A DNA stretch of 64,000 bases from Trebonia sp963767685 (GTDB taxonomy: Bacteria > Actinomycetota > Actinomycetes > Streptosporangiales > Streptosporangiaceae), in the NCBI GenBank assembly GCA_963767685.1, contig CAVYEZ010000014.1, positions 92,154 to 156,153 on the forward strand. Reading direction: 5' to 3'. Shown here piece by piece: positions 1 to 9,369 of the stretch (its first letter is position 1; every line of letters begins with the position of its first letter). The translations under genes were made by a program, and so were the position numbers. The notes beneath the pieces are model-generated. The model was not told the origin of the DNA. It worked only from the letters and a program-made list of their open reading frames with translations, and made no database searches.

Positions 1-381
1 GGGGCCCAGCCGATCGCGGCCGCCGTGTTCCTGACCTGGAACGAGACGGTGATTTACAAGTTTGGTGCTTCTGACGAGAGCAGCTGGTCGCTGCGCCCGA
101 ATCACCTGCTGCTCTGGCACGCGATCCGCACGGCTTGCGAAGAGGGCTGCCGCTGGTTCGACTTCGGCCGGACCGACATCGGCCAGGAGGGGCTGCGCAA
201 CTTCAAGTTGTCATGGGGTGCTGCTGAGGAGCCGCTTTTCTACGGGATGGTGGGCGCCACACCGGAACCGGCGCCGTCGGCGGAAGGAATGGCCACCCGG
301 GTCCTCGGGCCGGTCATCCGCCATGGCCCCCTGCTGCTGTGCCGCGCCGTTGGCGAGACGCTCTACCGGTACGTCGCCTAA
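1..381 (+). CDS. C-terminal part of a FemAB/GNAT-fold acyl- or aminoacyltransferase (cut by window edge)
   Basis: The frame is open from base 1, so the gene starts outside the window and only about 126 C-terminal residues are seen. The sequence carries the family pattern of a hydrophobic strand, then YKFGASD, a helix LLLWHAI, and the strand WFDFGRTD followed by GLRNFKLSWG. This is the second GNAT-like domain of FemAB/lipid II aminoacyl ligases and of CelD/BcsL-type acetyltransferases found in exopolysaccharide loci. A function in adding an acyl or amino-acid group to a surface glycan or peptidoglycan is inference from family and position next to the glycan cluster. The gene ends well before the next one, about 1.1 kb downstream. 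Confidence 0.7.
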   Translation, partial: GAQPIAAAVFLTWNETVIYKFGASDESSWSLRPNHLLLWHAIRTACEEGCRWFDFGRTDIGQEGLRNFKLSWGAAEEPLFYGMVGATPEPAPSAEGMATRVLGPVIRHGPLLLCRAVGETLYRYVA

Positions 382-797
382 AGCGGGCTCCAGGTCGCGG
401 ACGCGGCGCCAGGACTCGAACGGGATCCTCAGCTGGGCGGGCGCCGATGTCCAGGGGGTCATCCGTAACGGGACGCCCGCCGGCGGCGACTTCGTCCCTG
501 TCGGCGCCGTTGGCCTCGGCTACCGGTCACCGGGATATCAGCAGTAGACCCGAAGATCGGCGCGCGACCGGGAACCGTGGGTGGGCACTTGCTGCCGTAT
601 AGGTAGGTGCCGCGTTAAGTCGTGATCGGTAACCTCGACGTACATCCCTGTTCATCGAAATGTCACGTTCTGCACCTTTTGCCGCCCGGCGTACGTCGCT
701 GGACAACGGCTGATTGTCGTTTCTCGTGATGTTGGTGTGAATCTTGATGCCTGTCTGACGCGACACATTGCGGGAATCGATGTCATCGGCCGAATTA

Positions 798-809
798 TTG
801 ACATGTCAA
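798..809. promoter_or_regulatory. Perfect palindrome TTGACATGTCAA, possible operator or -35 region
   Basis: TTGACATGTCAA is identical to its reverse complement, and its first six bases equal a consensus -35 hexamer. It lies in AT-rich sequence inside an otherwise GC-rich leader. A matching -10 box at standard spacing is not obvious, so this is only a candidate operator/promoter element. Confidence 0.3.
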
Positions 810-1014
810 CTATTTAACCCAATAGGTGTCGTTTCTGCAGTTCAGGCGGCATGTAACCACATCTTCCAGTCTGGGGGAAGTGGGGGTAAACCGGTCGGAC
901 CGGCTGCGCGTCAGGTTAGTGGGTGCCAGACAAGGCAGGCAATCCTGCCAAAGGGGAGCTGTGCTTCGGCGACGGGCCACCGTCGCCGTGACATGGCGAG
1001 GGGTGAGGCTACAT

Positions 1015-1047
1015 GTGTCTGATTCTGCTGCCGGGCCAAACGAGTAG
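1015..1047 (+). other. Candidate 10-codon leader ORF, a copy of the sugar transferase start
   Basis: A GTG at 1015 lies 7 bases after a GAGGGGTGAGG purine run (997-1008) and encodes VSDSAAGPNE then TAG. The sugar transferase start at 1504 reads VSDSPSTS and is also preceded by GAGGGG, so the two starts are related. The stop codon's last base opens the hairpin at 1047-1070. It could be a vestigial duplicated start or a leader peptide; the sequence alone does not decide. Confidence 0.35.
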
Positions 1048-1070
1048 CCCGGCCGGGGAACTGGCCGGGC
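1047..1070 (+). promoter_or_regulatory. GC stem-loop directly after the short leader ORF
   Basis: GCCCGGCC (1047-1054) pairs perfectly with GGCCGGGC (1063-1070) across an 8-base loop. No T-tract follows, so it is not a canonical intrinsic terminator. Its contact with the stop codon of the 1015-1047 ORF is compatible with an attenuation or translation-control structure. Confidence 0.35.
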
Positions 1071-1503
1071 GAGAACACGAAACCGGGCTGGTGCCTGGCG
1101 ACCCGTAACCGTCGAATTCGCCACTGCGGCCGATAACTCCCGCCGGTCATCACGCACCGCGCCGCCAGTGTCGATGGCTCTTCGATGAGTTGCCGCAGGC
1201 ATTCCAAGCCGGCCCTGAGCGGATGCTCACCGGGCCGCGCCCGTCGCCTCGCTTAGAGGCGGCCATCACGCCGAGGACGCAGCAGGCTCCCGGGCCATCG
1301 ATGGCTAGGCCCGCGAGCTCTAGGTCCACGGTCGACCAGGCCTGTCCGGTGACGAGTCCGCGCGACTCTGCCCCCGGCGGCGGAGAAGTCCAAGCCGTCC
1401 CGGGGTCACCGACAACAACGACAAAGCAGGCACGTCATCGTGCCGACGAGGAGCAATGTTCCGGCGGCTCGCCGCCATGACACATCGAGGGGTGGGGTGT
1501 GGT

Positions 1504-2960
1504 GTGTCCGATTCTCCTTCTACTTCAATCGCAGCTGTAAGTGACCATTCCGACTGGCTGGCTGGCCGGCCAGATGGGTGGATGCGGGATTACGTTCGAC
1601 AGGTCGCGGTCGCTGACTTCGTCGCGGCGGTGGTCGCGGCTGCCGCGGCCATCGCGGTGCGCTTTGGCGGGCTTCCCAACGCCCGGTACCTGATGCTCAG
1701 CCTTGCGATGCCGCTGCTCTGGGTGATCGCGGTGCGCGTTTTCGGCGGTTACGAGAAGCGGTTCCTTGGCGCGGGGTCGGATGAGTTCCGCCGGGTCCTG
1801 AACGCCGGACTGAGCCTTACCGGGGCGCTGGCGATCATCTCCTACGCGGTGAACAACGAGCTGTCGCGCATCTATCTGCTCGTCAGCATGCAGGTCATCG
1901 TCGCCCTTGACCTGCTGGTCAGGTACGCGTTGCGCAAACGGCTGCACCGTCGGCGCATTCAGGGCCAGTGCATGTCCAGCGTGGTCGCGGTCGGCCACGA
2001 GCCCGCGGTCAGGCAGCTGATCAGCGAGCTGCGCCGCGAGCCGCACCACGGCCTCCAGGTGGTCGCCGCCTGCCTGCCGTACGAGTCAACGGCGACCGAG
2101 GTGGCCGGCGTGCCGGTGGTCGGAGACCTCGACGACGCGGCCAGCGTGGTGCGCAACATCAAGGCGGGCACGGTGGCAGTGCTCTCCTGCCCGGAAATAG
2201 ACGGCATCAAGCTCAGGGCACTCGCCTGGGAACTGGAAAAGTCGGGCACCGACCTGTGCGTCGCCCCCGCGCTGCTGGACGTGGCAGGCCCGCGGACAAC
2301 GATTCGGCCGACCGCGGGGCTGACCTTGCTGCACGTGGACCACCCCCAGCTGAGCGGGCCGAGACAGGTGGTCAAGGACCTGTTCGACCGGTGTGTGGCC
2401 GCGTTCGTGCTTGCGGTCCTGTGGCCGCTGATACTGGCGATCGCGGTGACGATCCGGCTATCGGACCGCGGACCGGCGCTGTTCATCCAGACGCGGGTCG
2501 GCAAGGGCGGGGAGCCGTTCAAGATCTACAAGTTCCGGACCATGGTGGTCGACGCTGAGGCGCGCCTGGCGGAGATCCGGGCAAAGAACGAGTCCGACGG
2601 CGTGCTCTTCAAAATCCGCAAGGACCCGCGCATTACCGCCATCGGCGCCCGGCTGCGCAAGTCCTCGCTCGACGAGCTGCCGCAGCTCGATCAACGTGCT
2701 TCGTGGCGAGATGTCGCTGGTGGGCCCCCGCCCGGCCTTGCCGGAAGAGGCGGCGGAGATACGCCGACCATGTCCGCCGACGGCTTGTCGTGAAGCCAGG
2801 CATGACCGGCATGTGGCAGGTGAACGGCCGCTCCGAGCTTTCCTGGGAGGAAACCGTGCGGCTTGACCTGCGCTACGTCGAGAACTGGTCGTTCGCTCTC
2901 GACCTGCAAATCCTGTGGAAGACGTTCTCGGTAATCTTCAGGGGGGCCGGTGCCTACTAG
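1504..2960 (+). pseudogene. Polyprenyl-phosphate sugar-1-phosphate transferase (WbaP/CpsE type), two frameshifts
   Basis: Initiates glycan assembly by moving a sugar-1-phosphate from a nucleotide sugar to undecaprenyl phosphate in the inner membrane. N-terminal hydrophobic helices (about residues 37-150), a Rossmann-like middle domain, a further helix at DLFDRCVAAF and a C-terminal Bac_transf catalytic domain (FIQTRVGKGGEPFKIYKFRT, LDELPQL, KPGMTGMWQVNGRSELSW) are visible. Two single-base insertions near 2689 and 2759 shift the frame within the catalytic domain; the homologous intact copy at 14742-15611 shows the expected reading. GTG 1504 is preferred because GAGGGG lies 11 bases upstream; upstream ATGs are weaker. 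It overlaps the next sigma gene by 11 bases. The breaks may be sequence errors. Confidence 0.85.
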
Positions 2961-3576
2961 CACGGTAATACCGCAGCAGGACGTTGAAGGGACGGCCGCG
3001 GCAAACCGCGCGACAACCGGCCCCGACATCGCGGATCTCGACGCCACCAGGCTGATGCGCCGGGCCGCCAACGGCGATCCCCAGGCCTGGGAAGGCCTGA
3101 TTGACCGCTACGGCCGCCTCATCTGGTCGATCACCAGGGACTTCAAACTCGTCGAGAGCGACGCGGCGGACGTCTTCCAGACGACCTGGATGCGGCTGAT
3201 CGAGCACATCGAGCGGATCCAACATCCGGACCGCGTGGGGTCGTGGCTCGCGGCGACCGCGCGGAACGAGTGCCTGCGGTCCCTGGCCGCCCACAAACGG
3301 GTCGTGCTCGCCCATGAGGACGACCAGTTCGACGGCCCGGCACCGCACGAACCGGAGATCGACGAGGCGCTGCTCGCCGCCGAGCGCGCCGCGGTGGTGC
3401 GCGAGGCCATGACGCACCTTCCCCAGCGCTGGCAACGCTTGATGGAGATGCTGATGGCCGACCCGCCCGCCTCCTACGCCGAGATCTCGGACGAGCTCGG
3501 GCTCCCGGTGGGGAGCATCGGCCCGACCCGCGGGCGTTGCCTGGCCCGGCTGCGGGTGCTGCTCGATCCTTGTTAG
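2950..3576 (+). CDS. ECF-type RNA polymerase sigma factor overlapping the sugar transferase
   Basis: 208 residues. The sigma-70 region 2 is seen at about 35-105 (WEGLIDRYGRLIWSI, DAADVFQTTWMRLIEH, GSWLAATARNECLR) and region 4 at about 150-205 (MTHLPQRWQRLMEMLM, SYAEISDELGLPVGSIGPTR, CLARLRVLL). ECF factors direct core polymerase to a stress- or signal-specific promoter set. The GTG start sits inside the 3' end of the sugar transferase, so translation is probably coupled. No anti-sigma gene adjoins it; the opposite-strand methyltransferase shares its stop region (TTAG). A second, frameshifted copy lies at 15660-16297 behind the second sugar transferase, so the pair appears to be inherited together. 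Confidence 0.88.
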   Translation: MPTSTVIPQQDVEGTAAANRATTGPDIADLDATRLMRRAANGDPQAWEGLIDRYGRLIWSITRDFKLVESDAADVFQTTWMRLIEHIERIQHPDRVGSWLAATARNECLRSLAAHKRVVLAHEDDQFDGPAPHEPEIDEALLAAERAAVVREAMTHLPQRWQRLMEMLMADPPASYAEISDELGLPVGSIGPTRGRCLARLRVLLDPC

Positions 3577-4733
3577 CCGGCGCCGAGCGCGTCGGCATCG
3601 ACCCAGTGGCCGCCGCCTGCCTCGATCTCGGGGTAGGCGGCGCGCACCTCGGCCATCAGGTCGGAGACAAAGAGCGCCACCTCATCCGGGCGTCGCGCGG
3701 TGAACTGAGCTGGGCTGATCACCGGGATCGTGGTCCCTGGCATGCGCAGCCCCTGCTTAGCGGGGGAGCTGTCCGCCACCGCGGGCAGCAGGTCGCCGTC
3801 AACCCCGGCCCGGCGCAGCAGCGCGACGGCCCGCGAGGCGGCGCCGTAGCCGAGCACGGTCCGCCCCGCGGCCGCGCTGCTGGCGAGCCAGTCGCGTAGC
3901 GCCGTGGCCCTGGCCTGGACGTCGTGCTGCAATCCGCGCAGGACGTCCGGGTCACGCACGCCGGTGCGGGCCTCCGCGGCGAGCAAGGCGGGAACCATCG
4001 CAGCGGCGGCGCCGGTCACGTCCATTTCCCCCGGTCCGGCGCTGTCTTCGTCCTGGGTTGCGGCGAGCAGCACGGTGCCGCCGTACAGGTCGAAACGCCA
4101 AGCCTGCCGGGGGACGAAGCCAACGGCAGCCAGCATCGCCGACAATGCGGTTGTCGAGTAGTACGCGTAGTGACCGTGCCGCAGCGCGTTCCACTGGCCG
4201 AGCCTGATGATCGTATCGAGGGAGTGGTACTGCAGCAGCAGGACACCGCCTGGAGCCAGCCGGGCGGCTCGCTCGGCGAGCGCGGCGGCCTGGTCGGCGG
4301 CGTGCATCATGCCGAAGCAGTCGAGGATGACCTCGGCCGGCGCCGCGTCGTCCACCGGTTTCAGGCCCCAGTCGGCCAGCAGGCCCAGCCACGAACCACC
4401 GTGCGGGCTGCCGTACTCTGCCACCCGCGCCCCGTCCGGGAGCAGGCCCGCGGCGGCGACGCGCTGCACCGCGTCGACCGCCTGCGCGACCAGCGCGGCC
4501 GGCTCGGTTCCCCTGGGCTCTTCCGGCACGGTCGGGTCATCGAGCAGTTGGGCGAGGCCGCAGCCAGAGCAGAGCCACATCTGAAGCGGGTAAACCGGGT
4601 CCGGTCCTGGATCGTCGCAGGGCGGGAAGTAGTCGCAGGCGGGCTGACTGCCCAGGTCGAGCACCACGTGGCCGGCCGCGCTGCGGCAGGCCCGGCACTG
4701 GTGGGCGTGCACCGGTATCCCCATGCTGGCCAT
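3573..4733 (-). CDS. SAM-dependent C-methyltransferase of the NovU/TylC3-like family
   Basis: 386 residues. The N-terminal zinc-binding part has two Cys pairs (CRAC near 13-16, CSGC near 55-58), the central SAM-binding part includes VAEYGSPHGGSWLG and LAPGGVLLLQYHSL, followed by ALRHGHYAYYST, and the C-terminal Rossmann-like part has GYGAASRAVALL and PGTTIPVISP. The family C- or O-methylates NDP-keto-sugars. The usual motif I acidic glycine loop is replaced by EYGSPHGGSW, so this is a divergent subgroup; the same variant occurs in the truncated paralogue at 44522-45341. It is convergent with the sigma gene, the two stops sharing TTAG. Start at 4733 or, nine bases later, 4724. Confidence 0.8.
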   Translation of the reverse strand: MASMGIPVHAHQCRACRSAAGHVVLDLGSQPACDYFPPCDDPGPDPVYPLQMWLCSGCGLAQLLDDPTVPEEPRGTEPAALVAQAVDAVQRVAAAGLLPDGARVAEYGSPHGGSWLGLLADWGLKPVDDAAPAEVILDCFGMMHAADQAAALAERAARLAPGGVLLLQYHSLDTIIRLGQWNALRHGHYAYYSTTALSAMLAAVGFVPRQAWRFDLYGGTVLLAATQDEDSAGPGEMDVTGAAAAMVPALLAAEARTGVRDPDVLRGLQHDVQARATALRDWLASSAAAGRTVLGYGAASRAVALLRRAGVDGDLLPAVADSSPAKQGLRMPGTTIPVISPAQFTARRPDEVALFVSDLMAEVRAAYPEIEAGGGHWVDADALGAG

Positions 4734-4791
4734 CCATCCATCCCGTCGTTGGTTCGCTGGCTGGTATCAACGGGATGCATTCCGGATCGTA

Positions 4792-5165
4792 TTAATACGG
4801 TCGTAAGTCGAATATCAGCTGGTAGCCATCCGTCACCAGCCGGACCCATTGGGGAGAGCGGCGGACGTCCTTCCACCTCCAGCGGTGCCGTTCCATCAGC
4901 ATCCGGATCACCCGCCACCAGGCGAGGTAGTCCAGCATGTTGAAGGTGTCCTTGGCCACGGCGTCCGGAAGTAGTTGGCTCAGCCGTGCATGACCTGGTT
5001 GAGCCTGGTCAGCACGTATTCCAGGTCCAGCTGTGATGTCCTGGGGGTCAGGGCACGGATCTTCGCCTTGAGCGACCGGATGGGCCGGTCGTCGATGAAG
5101 GTGTAGACGTACCACTTCTGCGTTCCCCGCTTGCGGCGCCACTGGATGCGGAACCCCAGGAAACC
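4792..5165 (-). pseudogene. 3' fragment of a group II intron reverse transcriptase/maturase
   Basis: Read on the minus strand, 5165-5000 gives FLGFRIQWRRKRGTQKWYVY and then RPIRSLKAKIRALT...LNQVMHG, the RT-to-maturase (domain X) junction. A TGA then replaces the expected Trp of the HGWANYF motif. After a one-base shift the reading resumes as AVAKDTFNMLDYLAWWRV and ends in the C-terminal domain before TAA at 4792. Everything upstream (RT domains 0-6) is missing and the fragment joins an ISAs1 transposase fragment in opposite orientation. No intron domain V was recognised downstream. The element is dead. Confidence 0.75.
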
Positions 5166-5776
5166 TGCTGGCCACGTTCGCCGACCTGGCCGGCGCAGTG
5201 ATCACCCTGGACGCACTCCATACGCAGGGTGACACCGCGCAGGTCATCCTGGACCGGTGCGCCGCGTACGTGATGACCGTCAAGGCGAACATGCCGACCC
5301 TGTACAAGCAGCTCAAGAAGCTGCCCTGGACAAACGTCCCCTCCGTCTCGTCCGTGATCACCGGTCACGGACGCCGGGCCCGCCGCACGATCAAGGTCGT
5401 GCTGGCGCCGTCATGGATCGGGTTCGCCGGGGCCGCGCAGGTCGCGCAGGTGCGCCGCACGGTCACGAGGAAAGGGAAGAAGACCGTCGAGGTCGTGTAC
5501 CTGATCACCAGCGACCGCAGCGCGGATCCGGCCACCCTGGCGGGCTGGGTCCGCGGCCACTGGGAGATAGAAAACCGTCTTCACTGGGTCCGCGACGTCA
5601 CCTACCTGGAAGACAAGTCCCTGGTCAGGACCGGAAACGCCCCCCGTGTCATGGCATCGATCCGCAGCCTGGCGGTCAGCCTCCTGCGACTAGACGGCCA
5701 CGACAATATCGCCGCGGCCAACCGCCACCACGCCCGCGATCCCCAGCGGACGCTAAAGCTGCTTCAGGCTGCATGA
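5165..5776 (+). pseudogene. ISAs1-family transposase, C-terminal fragment
   Basis: About 203 residues remain of a protein usually near 380-400. They include the second catalytic Asp region (GAVITLDALHTQGDTA), the strand AYVMTVKANMPTLYK, and the glutamate region WVRGHWEIENRLHWVRDVTY, all typical of ISAs1/DDE_Tnp_1. The N-terminal DDE_Tnp_1-associated domain and first catalytic Asp are absent, replaced by group II intron sequence. A GTG at 5198 could serve as an internal start but the product would be inactive. The following 236 bases to the next gene hold nothing I recognise. Confidence 0.8.
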
Positions 5777-6012
5777 ATACGACTTTGCCGTGTCCCTGAT
5801 CGGGCAGTACTCGATATCGTGAACGCGCCCGGCAGGCCATCGCGTCACAAACCAATGATCTTGAACCTTCGATGGTGGACAAGTCGGGTATCAGGTGTGG
5901 CGGAGTCCGCTCTCATGTGTAGTGGACGCAGGCTATCGGCGCCCCGAAGTAATCCGACAGCCTACAGGGACCCTCGACCGAAGATTCTTCACTTTCCCTT
6001 AAGGAGGCGTGG

Positions 6013-6753
6013 GTGTCAGCCAAGTCAGTCGTAGCAAAACAGGTCAATCGCGCACTACAGCCGCTTAACTTCCAAATCATCAAGGGAAAATCGGCCGACC
6101 CAGCCGTGCGACCCTACCGTTCCGCCCGCCGGACTATGGGGGAGGCACGAAAGGCAGGTCTCTCGGTGTCCACCTGGATCGACCAGAATCACGCTGAGCC
6201 AGGCGCCACGCCGGCCCTGGTAAAAGCAATGCTCAGCATCTCGGGCCTGTCCGGTAAGTGCGGCCGAGTCTGCGAAATCGGACCGGGAACGGGCCGGTAC
6301 GCCGAGGAGGTCATCGCAACGCTCCACCCTGACGCTTACGAGGTCTACGAGACGGAGCGGTCCTGGATCCCCGTCTTGCGGAAGCTCCCCAATGCCATAA
6401 TTCGGCACTGTGACGGGCGGACCCTATCTCAAACACCGGACGCCTCGATCGACCTTGTTCACGCCCAGAAAGTCTTCACTTCCCTCCCGTTCTTCGCAAC
6501 GGCAGGTTACATGGCGGAAATGGCGCGCGTCGTGCGCCCTGGCGGAACGGTGGCCTTCGACGTGGCAACCGAGGACTGCCTAGACGATCCGACTGTGCTG
6601 ACGTGGATCGAGCGGGGAACCATTTATCACCCATTCCCGAAAGCCTGGGCAGTGGATTTCCTACAACGTCGTGGCCTGACCCTGCTAGGTACAGCGACCA
6701 CACCGCTTCCGCCGGGCAAGTCTGAACTGCTGGTCTTCCGTCGAGCTCGCTAG
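6013..6753 (+). CDS. Class I SAM-dependent methyltransferase
   Basis: 246 residues. Motif I is VCEIGPGTGRYAEEV (around 93-107), followed by YEVYETERSWIPVL, the strand SIDLVHAQKVFTSLPF and MARVVRPGGTVAFDV, the usual order of a Methyltransf_11/25 Rossmann fold. The substrate is unknown; a sugar, lipid or polyketide group in the glycan locus is plausible. The GTG start at 6013 is supported by a near-consensus AAGGAGG at 6001-6007, five bases upstream. The N-terminal 75 residues are specific to this protein. It is followed by the GMC oxidoreductase on the same strand, 172 bases away. Confidence 0.8.
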   Translation: MSAKSVVAKQVNRALQPLNFQIIKGKSADPAVRPYRSARRTMGEARKAGLSVSTWIDQNHAEPGATPALVKAMLSISGLSGKCGRVCEIGPGTGRYAEEVIATLHPDAYEVYETERSWIPVLRKLPNAIIRHCDGRTLSQTPDASIDLVHAQKVFTSLPFFATAGYMAEMARVVRPGGTVAFDVATEDCLDDPTVLTWIERGTIYHPFPKAWAVDFLQRRGLTLLGTATTPLPPGKSELLVFRRAR

Positions 6754-6925
6754 CCAGCCGCTCATCCGCGAAGAGCGTGGCCGGGAGGTACGCGGTGGAC
6801 GGACTGGACGAGGAGGGCTTCGAGACTGCTCGTATCACGTCTACCGCCCCGAGTATCTTCTAGCTGTCGAAACTGCGTGGCGGCATCGGGTGAGCAGGAA
6901 GACATCACTTCACGGGGGATGCGCG

Positions 6926-8509
6926 ATGGACGGGGAAGCGACCGAGCCCGACGGCGAGGACGTCCGCACTGACGTGTGCGTGATCGGCGCCGGCCCGGCC
7001 GGTATCACCCTCGCCCGCGAGCTCGGCGCTAGGGGCGTCCATGTCTGCGTCCTGGAGAGCGGCGGACGCGAGGTCGAGCCGGATGTGCAGGCTCAGAGTC
7101 GAGGCGAGAGCGACGGATACCCGATCCACCAACTGGACTTCTGCCGGGTGCGCGGGTTCGGTGGCACGCTGCTGCACCCGCGCGTCATGGTGGGCCAGTG
7201 GGCGGCGCGGCCTTTGGACCCCATCGACTTCGAGGTACGCGAGGGGCTGCATGACGTGGGGTGGCCGTTCCCACGTGGGCATCTCGACACCTATTACACC
7301 CGGGCCGAGGAAGCGTGCGGCATCACTACGTGGGACGAAGCGGCCAAACTATGGACTTCGAAGGCCTCCGAGCTCGGTCAGTCCTTGGTCGAGAGTGAGC
7401 TCGAGCCGGCCGTCTTCCAGTTCCTGACGCCTGACCACCTGCAGACGTGGAATCTTGTCCGCGCCTTGCCGAATGTCCGCGTCTTCCTGCACACGCGCGC
7501 AGTGGAGGTAGTGACCGACTCATCTGGTCGTCACATCGAGCGCATCGTCGGGGTCCGCGGAAACCGGGAGCGCGTCGTCATACGTCCCTTGCAAGTGGTG
7601 TTCGCCGCTGGTGGAATCGAGAACGCCCGTCTGCTCCTGGCCGCGAACCACGGGCGTGGTCTGGGAAACGAGCACGACCTCGTAGGTCGCTACTTCGCGG
7701 AGCGGATCTCGTTCCATGCAGGTCATGTTGTGATGTCCGACGCGGTCTCGATCCAGGAGCTCTGGTCGTTCCATCGTTCTGCAAGCGATGAGATCGGCGG
7801 CGGACTCCGCATCGCTGACACCGTCCAACGCGACCTAGGTCTTCTGAACTGCGTCTTCTTCCTGGTGCCGCGACCCAAGGCCGTGACGAGCGATGGCGTG
7901 CGATCGCTGTCGACCCTGGGCAAGGCTCGGCGCCGCCGGCCGGCGATCGGTGCACTCGGCCGCCACCTGCGAAACGTGCTGGCCAGCCCGCCCGCACTTG
8001 CCGACATCGCGCTGGGCAGGATCATGTCGCGGCCGAGTGTGCTGGTCCTCCGTGCCCAGGGCGAGCAGGCCCCCAACCTCGAGTCTCGCGTGCGGCTGGG
8101 GTCTCGTCGCGACGACCTCGGAATACCGGTTCCGCGCGTGACGTGGCGCATCACCAACGATGATCTCGCGTCCGTAAAGGCGTCAGCGCAAGTGCTCAAC
8201 CACACCCTGCGGGCACGGGGCCTCGGTCACGTTGACTGGACCGCGGACCCGGACACCACGCTGGTAGAGGGCAACCATCACCATTTGGGTACGACGAGGA
8301 TGCACGCGGATCCTGCCAGGGGGGTCGTGAACCCGGCCGGAAAAGTGCACTCTGTCGACAACCTCTATATAGCAGGAAGCTCGGTGTTCCCGACCTACGG
8401 AGCCTCCAACCCAACTTTGACGATCGTCGCCCTATCTATCCGCCTAGCCGATCACCTCCGCGAGATTCTCGGCGTATCTGAGTCGGCGACGAGCGGGGGG
8501 CCCTTCTGA
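6926..8509 (+). CDS. GMC-family FAD-dependent oxidoreductase
   Basis: 527 residues. The N-terminal FAD-binding Rossmann motif CVIGAGPAGITLARELGARG lies at about 16-35, a second flavin segment FAAGGIENARLLL near 226, and the C-terminal GMC region has NHHHLGTTRMHADPARGVV and LYIAGSSVFPTYGASNPTLT near 450-505. GMC enzymes oxidise alcohols or sugars; the His of the HLGTTRM region and the Asn of GASNPT match catalytic-site positions in the family. The sugar or alcohol substrate here is unknown. ATG 6926 is favoured over GTG 6890 because GGGGG at 6914-6918 precedes it. Its 3' end overlaps the convergent methyltransferase by 58 bases. Confidence 0.85.
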   Translation: MDGEATEPDGEDVRTDVCVIGAGPAGITLARELGARGVHVCVLESGGREVEPDVQAQSRGESDGYPIHQLDFCRVRGFGGTLLHPRVMVGQWAARPLDPIDFEVREGLHDVGWPFPRGHLDTYYTRAEEACGITTWDEAAKLWTSKASELGQSLVESELEPAVFQFLTPDHLQTWNLVRALPNVRVFLHTRAVEVVTDSSGRHIERIVGVRGNRERVVIRPLQVVFAAGGIENARLLLAANHGRGLGNEHDLVGRYFAERISFHAGHVVMSDAVSIQELWSFHRSASDEIGGGLRIADTVQRDLGLLNCVFFLVPRPKAVTSDGVRSLSTLGKARRRRPAIGALGRHLRNVLASPPALADIALGRIMSRPSVLVLRAQGEQAPNLESRVRLGSRRDDLGIPVPRVTWRITNDDLASVKASAQVLNHTLRARGLGHVDWTADPDTTLVEGNHHHLGTTRMHADPARGVVNPAGKVHSVDNLYIAGSSVFPTYGASNPTLTIVALSIRLADHLREILGVSESATSGGPF

Positions 8510-9253
8510 GCGAGGTGGCACTGCACGACTCGGGCGAAGCGGTCAAGCGGCTTGCGTATCACGTAAAGCAGCTCATTATGACTGTCGTCGCAGCGGCCTC
8601 TGCTCAGCCGGGCGATGGCCGCGCAGGTGATTCGCATCGACGACGATAGCCCTGGTGGCTGGTCGGGACGAGTCAGCTCGCTGGCGCGGGCGGCGATGAC
8701 CAGCCCGCGCATCAGCGCGTAGGAGGCGATGCCCTCCTCGCTGACCGCCTTCTCGTAGACCGCGGGGAACGGGCCGGGGATGCCGGGACGGAACCGGGAC
8801 CAGACGGCCCGCCTGGCCGGCCCGGGCAGCATCCGGTCGAGCAGCGCCGTCGCACTGTAGCGGTCAGCGGTCCTTACGAACAGCAGCCCGCTCGGCTTGA
8901 GCGCGCCGGTGAGCCGGTCGAGCACAAGCTCGACGTGGCGTACCCGCTCGAGCAGGGCCGCACAGTAGACCACGTCGAAGGCGCGCTGCGGAATGGGGAC
9001 CGTGCGCAGGTCGCCGATGATCACATCGGTGTAGGCGCCGCGCGTGTCGAGCAGCACCTGCCTGGCGAGCGGCTGGTCGCCGTCGACGGCCGTGACCGAG
9101 ACCTCGAACCCGCCCTGCGCGAGCTCGGCGATGCCGAGCTCGCGCAGCGGAGCCAGGCAGCCTGCCTGGAGCACGGTGACCGGTCGGCCGAGGGCACTGC
9201 AGGACGTACTCGCGCATCGGCTCGGCGAAGAACCTGCTCGCCGTCCGCTGCAT
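8452..9253 (-). pseudogene. Class I SAM-dependent methyltransferase with an N-terminal frameshift
   Basis: The main frame from about 9174 down gives a methyltransferase: TVLQAGCLAPL (degenerate motif I), EVSVTAVDGDQPLARQ, DVIIGDLRTVPIPQ, AFDVVYCAALLERVRH and LTGALKPSGLLFVR. The preceding residues MQRTASRFFAEPMREYVLQC are in another frame, and a single-base indel near 9177-9190 would join them. The protein would then be about 265 residues. The C-terminal 40 residues overlap the end of the convergent oxidoreductase gene. Substrate unknown. Sequencing error and true inactivation are both possible. Confidence 0.7.
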
Positions 9254-9369
9254 GTCCGGCGAGCCTCGCTCGGCAGTCGTCACGTAGCACATAGTAATCT
9301 AACAATGGCTGTGTGCATCAAGTTTTGCGTTGCTCGAGTGCGATGCCAACTCGCGTGCCTGACTGGTGC

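Larger units (their letters stand above)
382..1503. other. 1.1-kb leader/intergenic region upstream of the polysaccharide locus
   Basis: I see no convincing protein gene here; the open frames lack family features. Three things stand out: a 12-base perfect palindrome at 798-809, a short well-initiated reading frame at 1015-1047, and an all-GC hairpin at 1047-1070. The sequence around 992-1030 resembles the start region of the sugar transferase at 1484-1521. The length and content suit a long regulated 5' leader or a scar of a duplicated gene start. Confidence 0.5.

Noticed and set aside
800..1460. Riboswitch (for example cyclic dinucleotide type) in the long leader
   Set aside because: Hairpins are present but I could not match conserved core sequences of known classes.
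1525..2694. Several minus-strand frames over the first sugar transferase
   Set aside because: No recognisable domains; the plus strand encodes a complete transferase apart from two indels.
4788..4799. Palindrome CGTATTAATACG as an operator for the downstream methyltransferase
   Set aside because: It overlaps the stop codon of the maturase relic and may simply be leftover element sequence; too weak to call.
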